Below the pieces are notes generated by a model that made no database searches, was not told the origin of the DNA, and saw only the letters and a program-made list of their open reading frames with translations. Source: Tubulanus polymorphus (Eukaryota > Nemertea > Palaeonemertea > Tubulaniformes > Tubulanidae). Taken from it: 64,000 nucleotides of DNA. Shown piece after piece: positions 1-10,909 of this stretch; positions within the stretch are counted from its first letter, which is position 1; every line of letters begins with the position of its first letter. The position numbers were made by a program, and so were the translations under genes. The stretch is taken from positions 8,675,414 to 8,739,413 of the forward strand of contig NC_134034.1 of the NCBI RefSeq assembly GCF_964204645.1, read 5' to 3'.

Positions 1-317
1 ACGTTGATAAATGCATGTGAAATTTCGGCACTGGAAGCCTCATATTTTGCTTTACAATTTACTTTAACGCGTTCTACTAGAGAAGTCATTTCAATTTCTT
101 CATCTTCTGAAACTGAAAGGACATTTCTTCTTAAGTCAAACGATTTGTTCCAAAAACTGCGTCCCCTCTACAGATACACTGTCGTCTAATATCATCAAAC
201 GATATTTAAAAAGACCGAAGCCCATAGAGAATTTTTTTTTGGCCGATTATGTTTCGAAAATAACAGTAACAATGCCGAAGAAAAGAGCAGAGAATGAACG
301 ATTTAAAGATAAATTAG
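1..317 (+). pseudogene. Helitron Rep/helicase protein, internal fragment
   Basis: Rolling-circle transposon protein fragment. The first 62 codons read NACEISALEASYFALQF, and a second frame reads IKRYLKRPKPIENFFLADY; both match a conserved stretch found between the Rep and PIF1-helicase parts of animal Helitron proteins. The two parts lie in different frames with a break near 170-190, so the copy is dead. It is cut off by the window edge on the left and by LINE sequence on the right. The family assignment rests on remembered motif similarity. It may or may not belong to the same family as the Helitron at 35.6-37.6 kb, which covers a different part of the protein. Confidence 0.6.
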
Positions 318-320
318 AGG

Positions 321-880
321 ATGATATCATTAAAAGCCATAGTATGGGCTGAGGATACACTGAGCACACCGTCCACGGCCAACAGATACCGCTATCAAAT
401 TCTACCAATCCTCGGGGTTACTTTTTCGTCTAATCTACACTGGAATCTGGGAATAACAGAAAGACTAATTAAGGCAAATAAAAGAATTGGAATATTAGCT
501 ATTCTGAAACGAAACCGCGTAAAAACGGAATATGTACTCACTGCTTTTAAATTACTGATTCGATCAATTTATGAATACGGAGATCCAATACTGGTAACTT
601 GCCCACCTAGTCAACAAGACTTCAAATACATCAAAAGAAATGTTTACGAATTATTCTAGCCGACCGCGCTATACAACGGTAGGCCTTCATAAGAGACCTC
701 GAATAGAAACTGTCGAACAGCGCTTCAAACTTTTAACGAAAACGTACGTGAATTCCAACCGAAATAACCCAATATTAAAGGAGTGTCGTTTTGCGAGGAG
801 TGTTTTACGATATGTCGAGTCCATGGCCGTCCTCAGATATCGTGGAGGCGATTAAGACCATTCTATAGCGCGCACACTGC
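321..880 (+). pseudogene. LINE reverse transcriptase, C-terminal (thumb) fragment
   Basis: Non-LTR retrotransposon remnant. Residues LGVTFSSNLHWN followed by an ITERLIKANKRIGILAILKR-like segment are the usual post-catalytic region of Jockey/I-type LINE reverse transcriptases. The next frame (640-855) continues with PRYTTVGLHKRP and VEQRFKLLTKTYVNS, again typical of the end of these proteins. The two frames overlap by 20 bases, so at least one frameshift separates them. The catalytic palm is not present. It follows directly after Helitron sequence, which suggests 5'-truncated insertion or later rearrangement. Confidence 0.7.
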
Positions 881-1644
881 TACGAACCGCTACCCGCTTA
901 GTCGGAGAATTGATTGAACGATTTCTTGTGTTGTACGAATTATATACATAGCCCGTATCTAGGTCGCTTCCCCTCAGACAACACATCACGTGAACCGAAC
1001 GTTGATAGAGTGCGATCTCTATAGATGAATCACTGCGCACTCGCCATACAAAGCGTCATGCATGCAGTAAAACTATTTACTCTTCTTAATATGTATCTAA
1101 GAAATGTACATAATAAGCATTATTTATCGTAATTGAAAAGTATTCATACTTATATTATTTCATTTACTCTTGTGATATCTATGTCTACGAAAATGTACAT
1201 ATTAAACATCATATATAGAAATCTCGAAGTATTCGTACTTCATTGTAACTCCGTTTGACGGAAGAAAACTATAATTTTTATGTGTATTAAATTGAATTTA
1301 AAAACTACTTAAAAAAGAACTCATGATAACCACCAACTACTACAAATAATCACTAACGCGCTCCTGATAAAACAGAATCTTTCCACCAGTACCTTTACAT
1401 TCATACAATTACCACATCATCTATCATGCCGTACATAACTTATGATTTCATCCTTCATCATTTAATCTTTATTTCTTGTATCATTATAACAAAAGAATTC
1501 TTATTATATTATTCCAAATATTCTTTCATATCATATTTCATATTAATTATAAATTGTTGCCATGAATAATTAGTTCTCAGTTAGTTCTTAGGTTTAGTTC
1601 ATGTTAATTAGTTTGCACCAACATGTCATCAATAATTAACAGAT
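881..1644. other. No recognised gene; AT-rich intergenic sequence
   Basis: Short open frames only, none with recognisable motifs. The stretch after about 1,050 is AT-rich without clear tandem structure. Confidence 0.6.
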
Positions 1645-2240
1645 TGTTGGGTCGCTCAGTCTTGTTGTTGGGCAGACTACAATGTCTGGACACCTGAGTA
1701 TCGGTGACAACTCGGTCGTTTTAACAATTATCAATAATTAACGCGCAAACTTGTCAAGAACCGATCAACGCAAGTCTCAGCTGGTGTTCTGCCAAAGGAA
1801 TATAAACTCTGGAAAATAGAGTTTGATCATTCATTATTCCATCGACAGAATACAGCTAGACATTACGTTGATCCGTCCTTGTTTCTCATTTATTTTAAAG
1901 GTAAACGCATTTATGTAGTTCAAATATTTTTTAAAGTGACTTATAGTTCAATGTTTTTAAATTAACTTGTAGATATTTAATTTTCTAAACTTAATTGTAA
2001 TTGTCATCATAAGAAATAAATTATAAGGACTTATATATTACACCTATGATTTTCAACATCATTTATATTATTATATAACCTGTACTTTTATGCTATGATA
2101 TCTTTATATGAACTTGTATAGAGCATTCATTATTCCATCGACAGAATACAGCTAGACATTACGTTGATCCGTTCTTGTTTCTCATTTATTTTAAAGGATA
2201 TTTTGGAGAAGGCTTTCACGTCTTCATATTGGTGGAGAAC
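1645..2240 (+). promoter_or_regulatory. Probable 5' LTR/leader of Gypsy element 1
   Basis: A TGTTGGGTCG start that could be an LTR 5' end occurs at 1,645, a TATAAA box lies at 1,801-1,806, and the gag gene follows at about 2.5 kb. A 74-bp direct repeat (1,828-1,901 and 2,124-2,197, one mismatch) sits just downstream of the TATA box; the first copy ends at an AAAG-GTAAAC junction resembling a splice donor. After the second copy, a TGGTGGAGAACGTG stretch near 2,230 may be the primer-binding region. No matching 3' LTR was found, so the limits are inferred. Confidence 0.4.
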
Positions 2241-2509
2241 GTGACTCGATGCCGAACGCGAAGAATCCCATAAACCAAAATTACCGGATACCAGTAACCA
2301 GAAGTCAAAGCGCGCCTACATCACCCACCGTACCGACACAACAGAACAGAATACCAATAGTTCAAGAACAACAGGAGGAGGATTTACAACCAGAAGTAAT
2401 GACGATGCCGCTAGGACGTCTATAATCCTTTGATGGACACGTACACGGATGTAGAAATGTGGGTACACACAAACGATAATGTGTATGCAATAATAATACC
2501 TAATGTGTA

Positions 2510-3523
2510 TTGAATAACATTGTGGAGGCAAAAAAGCCTCAATTACTGGCCTTTTATATGCATGGTCCAGCGAAAACATGGCTATTTAATTTGCCAGCAG
2601 ATGATAGAATCCATCCAGTTATCAATGAACGTCTCATCGAAAGATTCAAAAAACATTATTGGGGAGATTTGCACGATATCCATCAAAAAGACAGCGAAAC
2701 TACTGATGATTATCTACATAGTGTAGAACAGATATCAGTAGGAGCGTCTACTGAGTTTATGTTAGATATGGCCAATAGGGGCCTTAAACCTCAGTTGCAA
2801 CTACCCGCTCGTCTAAAAGAACACAGCAACTTAGAAGATTTGCGTAAACTCATGAAGAACGTACAAAAAGCGGCCACCACAAATATACCAACCGTGGCAG
2901 CCGTTCATCAAGACAATGGCCAGTCAAATTTAATATTGGCTGCAATTAATCAACTGACCAACACAACTGACGAACAGACTTCGGAGTGTAATTTGCAAAA
3001 TATCGACCAAATTGCATCCCAAGTAAGAAACAATGCAAACTCGATCGCCGCAGTAGCAGCAGCTTCAAGTCGTCTGCAACAGATTGATGGTAGAAGATCG
3101 ATAAATCTATGTCCGAATTTTGGTAAGTTGGTACACTTTTCTGGTGCTTGTCCCGCTTTGAGTAAACCTTGTTTTAAACTTGGCGAAACGGGTCATTATA
3201 AAGATATGTGTCCAGACAGATATATAAACGATAATCCAAATAGTTATTCGAATCCGATTAGTAATGGGTATCTGAATAGTAACCCAAATAATTATCAATA
3301 TCATCATCAAAATAGTTATCGAAATAATCGTCAAAATAATCATCAAAATGGTTATAGAAATAATCATCAAAATTATCCAATTCCTAATAATTACCATCAG
3401 CTAAACCAGTATCATAGTAATAGTTCTGGTAGACCTATCACCAGTAGTGGAAACAATCGTCGCGATTATAGGAATAATCAAGGTTCTGACCAATTTCGCG
3501 CAAATTCCCATCAGGATCGTTGA
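2510..3523 (+). CDS. gag: Gypsy element 1 Gag
   Basis: Retroelement capsid/nucleocapsid protein that packages the element RNA. The N-terminal half (MHGPAKTWLFNLP, FKKHYWGD) is a Gypsy-type capsid region. Residues about 198-236 hold two zinc-knuckle positions spaced C-x2-x-x4-H-x4-C, but in both the second cysteine is replaced (Phe in the first, Leu in the second), so zinc binding is probably lost. The C-terminus is a long Asn/Gln/Tyr/His-rich low-complexity tail. The frame is 337 codons and unbroken; the real start may be upstream because the first codons lack a clear leader context. Confidence 0.75.
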   Translation: MNNIVEAKKPQLLAFYMHGPAKTWLFNLPADDRIHPVINERLIERFKKHYWGDLHDIHQKDSETTDDYLHSVEQISVGASTEFMLDMANRGLKPQLQLPARLKEHSNLEDLRKLMKNVQKAATTNIPTVAAVHQDNGQSNLILAAINQLTNTTDEQTSECNLQNIDQIASQVRNNANSIAAVAAASSRLQQIDGRRSINLCPNFGKLVHFSGACPALSKPCFKLGETGHYKDMCPDRYINDNPNSYSNPISNGYLNSNPNNYQYHHQNSYRNNRQNNHQNGYRNNHQNYPIPNNYHQLNQYHSNSSGRPITSSGNNRRDYRNNQGSDQFRANSHQDR

Positions 3524-3589
3524 AGACGCGGGCCTATCCAAAGGCAAGCTGAGACACCAGAGGAAAGGCGAGTAAATGAGAAACCGGTC

Positions 3590-4200
3590 GTTAACATGGC
3601 GGTTCCTATGGAACGAAATACTTGCGTGGTTACTTTAAATAAAAAAGTGATTAACGCTTTAATTGATACTGGGGCACAAATCTGCTGTATTGCAAAACAT
3701 ACATTGGACAAATGCAAGCTATCAAGTAACATCGAAGTATTCATCCATTGTGGGCGTTGGTGGTGAAACCCACGAGGTTTTAGGAAAAATTAATTTACCA
3801 ATCACATTTGGAAGTTCCTTAACTCTCAATTTTGATTTGCATGTATTTAATACATTACACCACCCACTCATAATTGGATGGGACTTCATGGAAAAATTTA
3901 ATGTTTCCTTAATTATGGAAAAACGTCTTCTAACCATAGGTGATCGTCATATTCAACATAGTGATTCAAATCTTGGTTTATCTAAAACTAAACGCGGTGT
4001 GGTTATTCCCCCTCTTTCGACCAATCGTGTTCCACTGACTGTCAAACACCTTAACCAAACCTACAGATGTGCTTTTACTAGAACCTGTTAACACTTTGTT
4101 TAAAAACAAACTTGCCGGTGCTCGTACCCTCTCAAAATATGAAATAGGCAGTGTTGAAGTAATGAATCCCACAGATAATGCAGTTTTATTCCTAGGAATA
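3590..4200 (+). pseudogene. pol: Gypsy element 1 aspartic protease
   Basis: Retropepsin-like protease that would cut the Gag-Pol polyprotein. The active-site motif LIDTGAQ is encoded at 3,659-3,679. The later flap/C-terminal part reads VGVGGETHEVLG and LIIGWDFMEKF (the usual ILGxDFL position) but in the +1 frame, so a frameshift lies near 3,720. A second shift near 4,080 and a stop near 4,206 break the link to RT. It follows Gag after 70 bases. Confidence 0.75.
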
Positions 4201-4399
4201 AAGTGTTAGCCACGGTTCATGCTGTTGAAGCACATTCTATATCTGAATTGTTAGATACTGCATATGTCTCCGCAGCATCACCCTTATCAACTTCGGTGAA
4301 TCAAGACACTCCTAATATTGAATTTAACATTTGTTCAGAGGCCCTCTCAGAGGGTTAACGTCAAACTCTTCACAGGTTATTAATTCGGAATAGAGACAT

Positions 4400-5046
4400 A
4401 TTTGCTACTGATATCTCACAGTTAGGTTGTAATAGTCTTTATAGTCATAAGATAGACACAGGTGATCACCCTCCAATTGGTCACAGACCCTATCGTTATT
4501 CTGTACCGATGACAATGAAATTGAGGCTAAAGTTAAAGAAATGGTAGACAATGGCATAGTGGTACCAAGTACGAATAGGCTGCTCCTGTGGTCATGGTTA
4601 AAAAGAAAGTTTCTAAAGAATGGCGCTTTGTCATTGATTACCGTTCCTTAAATGCTTGTACGAAACCAATTAACTTCCCCATGCCTAAAATGGAAGATGT
4701 TATTGATGCGGTCGGCCAAAAAGAAACCAAATTCTTTTCAAACTTAGATTTAGCATCTGGATTTTGGCCAATTCACATGGACAAAGATTCTGAAGAACGC
4801 ACAGGGTTTGTGACTCACGAGGGTCAATATCATTTCAAAAAGATGTCATTTGGTTTAATTAATGCGCCCATGTCCTTTCAAATGGTTATGTCCAAAGCTT
4901 TACAGGGTGTTCATTGGAAATATGTCTTGTGCTATGTTGATGACATTTTGGTTTTAGTAGTTCCTTTGAGGGAAATTTACTTCATCTTAATAGGCATGAT
5001 TCTGGGTCAGATTGATGATAAAGGTAAACACTATGTAGTTAGTTAA
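4400..5046 (+). pseudogene. pol: Gypsy element 1 reverse transcriptase
   Basis: RNA-directed DNA polymerase. From 4,588 a frame reads WRFVIDYRSLNACT, SNLDLASGFWPI, KKMSFGLINAPMSFQ and CYVDDILV: the fingers/palm motifs with the YVDD catalytic box. Upstream (from about 4,400) DIFATDISQLG and KEMVDNGIVVPS are readable in other frames. Shortly after YVDD the sequence jumps to unrelated residues and the thumb is missing, consistent with an internal deletion before RNase H. Confidence 0.85.
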
Positions 5047-5340
5047 GGCGGTCGCGCTCTTGGGCCGTCAGAACAGAAATGGAGTATCACTGAGAAAAGA
5101 GTGTTTAGCTATCATTGAAGGTGTTGAGAAATATGGTGAATATTCACGTCATAAAGAATTCGATATTTTTACTGACTATCAACCACTAACATATCTAGAA
5201 AACAATAAGAATCATAACTCTCGGTTATTTAGATGGTAATTAAAATTGCAGGGTATCAACTATAATCCTGAGTATAAACCCGGTAAAAAGAATACCTCAG
5301 CAGATGCCTTGTCATGGCGTGTATATCCCACGTGTGAAAC
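5047..5340 (+). pseudogene. pol: Gypsy element 1 RNase H
   Basis: RNase H domain that would degrade the RNA of RNA/DNA hybrids. Readable motifs are RNGVSLREK-like residues, IFTDYQPLTYLE (catalytic Asp region) and, in the connecting region, YNPEYKPGKKNTSADALSW. An in-frame TAA near 5,238 separates the two halves, and the N-terminal DAS motif is missing, matching the deletion that removed the RT thumb. Confidence 0.75.
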
Positions 5341-5493
5341 TGACCATGATGATACAGATTTTCCTACAGTATTATATGTTAATAATGGCACTTACACCGC
5401 AGTCGAAATTCATAATGCATCTAATCCAGCAACCTCGGTTCTACAGGTTCACACACAATTTTCAAATGAAAATCTGGCTGAATTACAAAGACA

Positions 5494-6590
5494 GTGTTCG
5501 GATTGCCAAGATATTATAGCCTTTTGGATAAACCAATAGTTCCTAAGGAACCTAGGCGTGCCAAATACTTGGCTACGATTGAAAATGAATATTACCTACG
5601 TAGTGACTGCACACTTTGCCATACATATTATCCTAGATTAGCCGGTAAAAGACGAAATAAGCAGGTAATACATCAGGTGGTAGTACCACGATCAATGAGA
5701 CATGATCTTTTAATGTCATACCATGACTGGAAAATGGGAAGTGGTCATTTAGGTGTTAAGAAAACGTACGAAGCTGTCAAAGAACAATACTTTTGGCCTA
5801 GGATGCCAAGAAAACAAGAAAAACTTGCACAAAGAACCCCCGTTGAACCCACTTCAAATAGTTGATAAATTACATAGGTGGCACATGGATTATATTATTG
5901 GTCCTTTACCAGAAACTACTGAAGGACATAAATATGTTTTGCTAGTTGTAGAAAGTATGTCTAGATGGACTTAGGCTTTCCCTCTAAAAACTCAAGAAAC
6001 TACAGAAATTGCTAAAATATTGTATTCACAAATCATAACTACATGGGGTGCCCCAGGTCACATTAGTACAGATCATGGAGCAAATTTCATATCTCGGCTT
6101 ATCAATGCAATTGCCGATTTGTTTCAAATCACCAAAACAGAAACTAGTTCATACCACCCTCAGTCAAATGCTGCTTGTAAAAGAAACAATGCTACTATTG
6201 AACAGGTATTAAGGGCATATGTAAATAAAAGTCAGTCAAATTGGCATGAATTGCTTCCTAGCGTCATGATGGTGCTCCGTAGAAGTATCACTCCCACAAC
6301 AGGATTTTCGCCGTTTGAGATAATGATAGGAAAACAAATGTCCCTACCAATTGATACTTCACTTGTACCTACTAATGCGCTTACAAAGCCGCTTAAAGCA
6401 ATTGTACAAGATATCATAGATACAATAAAGTCAGTTAAAAAATCAGCAAACAATAATATACGTGAAACTCATGTTAAAGATAAAGTAAGACATGATCAAA
6501 AATGCAATACTCCTACGTTTCATTTAAATGATTTAGTTTATGTTCAAATTAAAAAGACACCGAGAGGCTTATCACAAACTATGTAATCAA
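5494..6590 (+). pseudogene. pol: Gypsy element 1 integrase
   Basis: DDE integrase that would insert element cDNA. The N-terminal zinc region (HDLLMSYHD, GHLGVKKTYEAV) is followed after a frameshift by the catalytic core: WHMDYI (first Asp), HISTDHGANF (second Asp), then SSYHPQSNAACKRNN where the third acidic residue should be. The usual Glu of the ERxN motif is Lys, so the catalytic triad is broken. A stop near 5,972 also interrupts the core. The frame from 6,020 to 6,586 is otherwise open. Confidence 0.85.
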
Positions 6591-7155
6591 GTAGAAGGGC
6601 CGTATTACATACATAAGATCATTGATAACTTTACATATCATTTAACTCGTTTAAGTGATAATAAGGTTAGGAAAGGTGCAATAAATGCGAAAATGTTAAA
6701 ACATTTTAAAGATCCAAACCTTCGCCCAGATAGTTTAGTAGTAGATAGCAAAGACCTCATAGGTGATGAATTAGTTGAGGATAATGTAAAGAATACTGAA
6801 AATAAAGATGCTAATTCTGAGGATAAAGTTGCTAATATTGATGAAGAAATTGCTGATACAGATTGAGCTTACTGATTATAATGATGATTCTGTTAATAGT
6901 GATGATAAATTTGCTGATATTGATGATAATATTGATAATACTGAGGTTGATCGCGATAATTCGAAGGGACGTGTAAATGACAAGGTTAAGGCTGATGAGA
7001 AAGTAGCCGAGTAAAGAGAAACTGTCAAAGAAAACGAATTACCTCTTAACCCTGGTCAAATTGAGACATTACTTACTTATAAACGTGTCAATGGTAAGAA
7101 AATTTGGAAAGTTCGGTATGCAGGTATTTCCGGTAGATTCAAAAGAGATGTTTAG
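6540..7155 (+). pseudogene. pol: Gypsy element 1 integrase C-terminal domain with acidic tail
   Basis: Overlaps the integrase core end in another frame. KLCNQVEGPYYIHKIID and NAKMLKHFKD are the SH3-like C-terminal domain common to Gypsy integrases. After it comes a tail very rich in Asp, Asn and Lys (6,770-7,014) with short DDDN-type repeats and at least one frame change. Just beyond, IETLLTYKRVNGKKIWKV-like residues at 7,061-7,140 weakly resemble the start of a chromodomain, which many Gypsy integrases carry to guide insertion; that last point is speculative. Confidence 0.6.
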
Positions 7156-8160
7156 ATGTTCAAAAGCCAACAAAAGTAGCTTCATCATCTTAGTGGTCTC
7201 TCAAAAAAGAATTGATCGTGGTGTCTTGTGTGGGAGAACACATTTGACACGTAGCAATGTTAAACCTCAACTTGGTTGTAAAAATGTTCTAAACTGCGCG
7301 TAGGTGCCGTATATTAGGTTATTTTACTGTTGCTCTACGTGATTTGGTGAAAGTTTATTTCTCCTTACCCTATGATCGAAGATCGTATCAACAGGTTTCG
7401 CGACACGAACATTCCCTGGGTCTAGTTTGGCAGTTTCGTAAGTCCTTCCTTAGATCCAGTTCATCATCATTTCATATCATCTTCATCTCATCACGACACA
7501 TATCCACTATCAAACACCTTGTTTTAGGTCAGAGAGATCTGTGTTGCACGTCCTGATGAGCTAACTGAGTCCTCCCAGGGCATACTTAGACGGACACACA
7601 AAAGTCCTGCTCTCTTAAAATAGGTTTTGGCTAGGTCTAGGAATTAAAGGACACACACATTATACCGTATATTACAAACATTATTATACATATCGTCCGT
7701 TTTTACATAGTATTAACCGTATATACTGCAAGTTATCGTCGTAACAGTATATGCTAGAGATTAAGGTCGGAATACTATTTAGTTTTAAGTCCAGATTACG
7801 TGCGTTACGGAAATTCGAGTACGTACGCACGTATATTCATACTCCATATGTATTTCGCCGATTCAGAAATCGTTACGCTCCGTTGCATTTCTTTTATTCG
7901 TCGTCTCGGTTACAATAGAGCACATCGGCCCTTACTCGTCACGCTCTATTGCGCTACTATTAATACTTTTTCACTGAACTGACACGACACTGAGGCTCGT
8001 CTGGCAAGCTCTGCCTAATTCTTCATTCGTTCTCTCAAAAGATTGAAACCATAAAATTGTATTTCTATACATACACGTACATCCAAAAAGCGTATATCCC
8101 CTAGCGAACATTTTGTTGAGTTTGTCCGCGAGAAGCTCTCACGGACACCGACCAAACAGC
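7156..8160. other. Non-coding sequence between Gypsy pol and the LINE fragment
   Basis: No frame here shows a recognised domain. TCATC-rich sequence occurs around 7,450-7,500. The left limit of the LINE insertion must lie in this stretch but no target duplication could be identified by eye. Confidence 0.5.
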
Positions 8161-9288
8161 AAGAGATGTTCTGAAGAAAGATACTGTTACTTCGTATGCC
8201 CAAGTTGTCGCGGTAACTTACGCTGAAAATATAGAAAACCCGAGATTAACTGAAAATGTACCTATAAGTACGGACTCGACTTCTGGAAAACGACCGGCAT
8301 GTGAGTCGCCATCGGAGGACGGCCAAAGACAAACAAAATTCCGTCAGACCGACGAAAATATAAGCAGACCGATAATTGCTACGAGAGTAGCGAAATACAT
8401 GAATGAACCCACCTTTATAAGGACTCTCGTTAAAGAAATCCCCATAAGATCAAATCAATAAAACGCCTCATGTCCGGGGTTTACAGAATTAACCCAGAAT
8501 CCTATCGTGACATGAAACTAATTTTAAATTAAAAAAATACAACCATTTAGAAATACGACATTTCTTTTCACAAGCTCGAGAAACCGGCTGAATTCATCGT
8601 AGTAATTAACAACGTTGCTGAATAAAGCGAGAGAGATATTGATATCGCACTAACCGATCACTCAATAACACCGAAATACATAACGAAAATGAAATCGGCG
8701 CTATCGAATAAAACTACCGACAAAATCAAAGTTGCGCTTTGTCAGATTATAATTTCCTACTAACTAACGGTCTAGAAATTTTCGCCGGGGTAACAAAAAG
8801 ATGCGTCGCGTACAGACGCGCCCTGAGCATTCTGCAATGTAGAAAATGTCAAATGTTTGGTCATAATCAGTACAGGTGTAAAGAAGAAAACGCGATCTGC
8901 GCAAAATGCGCGAAGTACCAACACGATCTGCGCAAAATGCGCGAAGTACCACCCGACACACGAGTGCTCCATTAAAGAAAATTTCGTTTGTTCCAACTGC
9001 GGTGGGGAACATCGAACCTTTAAAATAGCTTGTACTTTTGTGCAAGAACAAATACAAAAACAAGGCGAGAGATCCAGGTCGAGATCGAAATCAAATTCAA
9101 GGACTGCTAATCCGAAAGAAAGAAGAAAACCCGTGGCAACTCCACGTAAACAAAAGCTCAAGTTTAACTCAAAAACCCCCTCCATTGTAACAAAACAAAA
9201 CCCAACCACCAATTCCGAAACACAGATACTCCTTGAATACTTGATACTCCTTGGCGCGTCTCCGATTGGGATATCCAATCTGTGCTAG
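8160..9288 (+). pseudogene. LINE (Jockey/I-like) ORF1 nucleic-acid-binding protein
   Basis: ORF1 of a non-LTR retrotransposon, an RNA chaperone. The N-terminal part (VTSYAQVVA, SGKRPACESPSEDG) is disordered; NGLEIFAGVTKRCVAYRRA leads to zinc knuckles: CRKCQMFGHNQYRC, CAKCAKYHPTHEC and CSNCGGEHRTFKIAC, the triple-knuckle pattern of Jockey/I ORF1. A Ser/Arg/Lys tail follows. A 31-bp tandem duplication at 8,893-8,951 inserts a non-multiple of three inside the second knuckle and shifts the frame. Several further stops occur before 8,700. It lies inside the Gypsy element between pol and env. Confidence 0.75.
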
Positions 9289-9299
9289 AATTTTGGTTA

Positions 9300-9366
9300 G
9301 ATGCAGGGCCCGCATTCTTCCTTCATTCATTTCCATCCTAATTAGAGTTCTCTTGTCACTTTGTAG
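9300..9366 (+). promoter_or_regulatory. Candidate 3' splice site before the env-like gene
   Basis: A pyrimidine-rich run ends in CTTTGTAG at about 9,366, a few bases before the first ATG cluster of the env-like frame. In retroviruses and errantiviruses Env is made from a spliced RNA, so an acceptor here fits. The donor was not identified with confidence. Confidence 0.35.
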
Positions 9367-9377
9367 GGCTGACTACT

Positions 9378-10662
9378 ATGATGATGATGCTGCTCAGTTT
9401 GGTTATGTGCATTACTCCGATGTTTGCCATTAAGAAACTGAACTATGGGGTTAATTTCGAAGATAAACCGGACATTTATTTTACCTCCGACACATGGCTA
9501 CATACTTATGAACTTCCGATACTGTCAATCAAAGAAATACGTCCCGATTCCAAGATGTACCAATGGCACAGCAGCATGTCAGATTTTTAATAAGGCAGTA
9601 TATACGATTGATGGTGGACGAGCAAAATGTTTTCAAACAATTCAGGATTATCCCACCTCCATCCAGAGTTAGTCCCCCATTCGGACCGCCCTACTAGAGG
9701 TAGCAGATCAAAACGTGTCCTATTAAATTTTATCGGCGATATCTCAAAATCCTTATTTGGCACTGCTACAACTGATGATCTAAATCGAGTTGCAGCGAAA
9801 GTAAATTCTATGGTTGTTTCTCTAAATAAACAGCATAATGCTGTGGAAGATTTACAAGATCATATGGCATCGTATATTTTTACCGTAAATAAACGATTGA
9901 CGAATGTCATGCATGCTATTAAGACAAATAATAATATGATTAAGTCAATTCAAAATGAAGTTGAAACAGTTTTTGATATTGAAGTGACCAGTGCGCAAAT
10001 GTATAATTTAATGTTTCAAACACTTAGCAATTCAAATTTCATTAGTAATTCCATCAATAGGTTTCATGAAGGCATTCGACAATTAGTTTCAGGCAATATC
10101 CCATCTGATCTAATTTTACCACACGATTTACGATCTTCTATTCGCTATATTCAAAAGAAGTTCTTACCCTTGTATGGACTTCATATCTCAGTAAAAGATG
10201 TTCAATAGTATTATTCCAAGGCTTCATTCTTTTACACCTTTAAACTTTTGCGAGATAACAGTTCCTTGTGGATGTGCAGTCACCACAGAGCGTTCAGTCA
10301 CTCCTCCGCGGTCGTCAGGTTGCAATACTTCATCTTTTAATCCGAAAGTCATCCATCCTGTAAACCTTGCCTTGATTCAAGAGTTCTTTAAAGTTGATGA
10401 ACATTCTATGATTTTTGGCGATTCGTCCTTTGACAAACCAATTGATATCAAAATTCCGGATCTTAATGTATTTTCCCAAACCTTCTCAAATATTCTTGGC
10501 GCAGACGAGAAGATGGTTGTCGATTTGAAAAACCTCGCTGACGCCACACGTAACGATAGATATTTATATAATTCATTGTCAGATGGTATTATCGACAGTG
10601 CGATTGCCTTGCCATCTGCATGGTCCAGCTTTCTCGGCGATTTCATAGGTTTGGCTGCTTAA
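9378..10662 (+). pseudogene. env: Env-like fusion glycoprotein of Gypsy element 1
   Basis: Resembles the F-type envelope proteins of errantiviruses. The N-terminal methionine run is followed by a hydrophobic segment that looks like a signal peptide. In the 9,627-10,208 frame a basic RSKR site (9,705-9,716) precedes a hydrophobic, Gly-containing segment, the arrangement of a furin cleavage site and fusion peptide, and then a long heptad-like helical region rich in Asn. The last frame (10,198-10,662) has a Cys-rich patch (CEITVPCGCAV) and a second helical stretch. The three frames are not continuous and no clear membrane anchor is readable after 10,662, so the gene is broken. Confidence 0.6.
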
Positions 10663-10909
10663 TCCAACGCGGTTTCGATCGACACTGAAACTCATTCTGT
10701 TGACCCCATGTCAAGTTCACTCGGATGCTTCCTTCATCTGTATGGGTGCTCCATGGCTTATTGTATTGAGTATGTATCTAGACATGATTGAGCATGAAAC
10801 CTGCTTAAAACAATGATTACTTAATTTCAAATTGAATACACACTATGAGATGGCGCGCGATAGTATGTACAACCCAGGAGAGCATTCTCAAGGAACTGGA
10901 TAACTTTGA

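Larger units (their letters stand above)
1645..10662 (+). mobile_element. Ty3/Gypsy retrotransposon with env-like gene (decayed, LINE-interrupted)
   Basis: Gene order is leader, gag, protease, RT, RNase H, integrase with acidic tail, then a separate env-like gene, all on the plus strand. This is the layout of errantivirus-like Gypsy elements. Every pol domain is recognisable, but frameshifts and stops separate most of them, and about 1.7 kb of LINE ORF1 sequence lies between pol and env. The right end is uncertain: unassigned open frames continue past 10.9 kb and no 3' LTR was recognised. Confidence 0.75.

Noticed and set aside
7061..7140. A real chromodomain after Gypsy 1 integrase
   Set aside because: Only the first strand-like segment resembles one; the aromatic cage and W-EP motif are not visible. 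Kept only as a remark.
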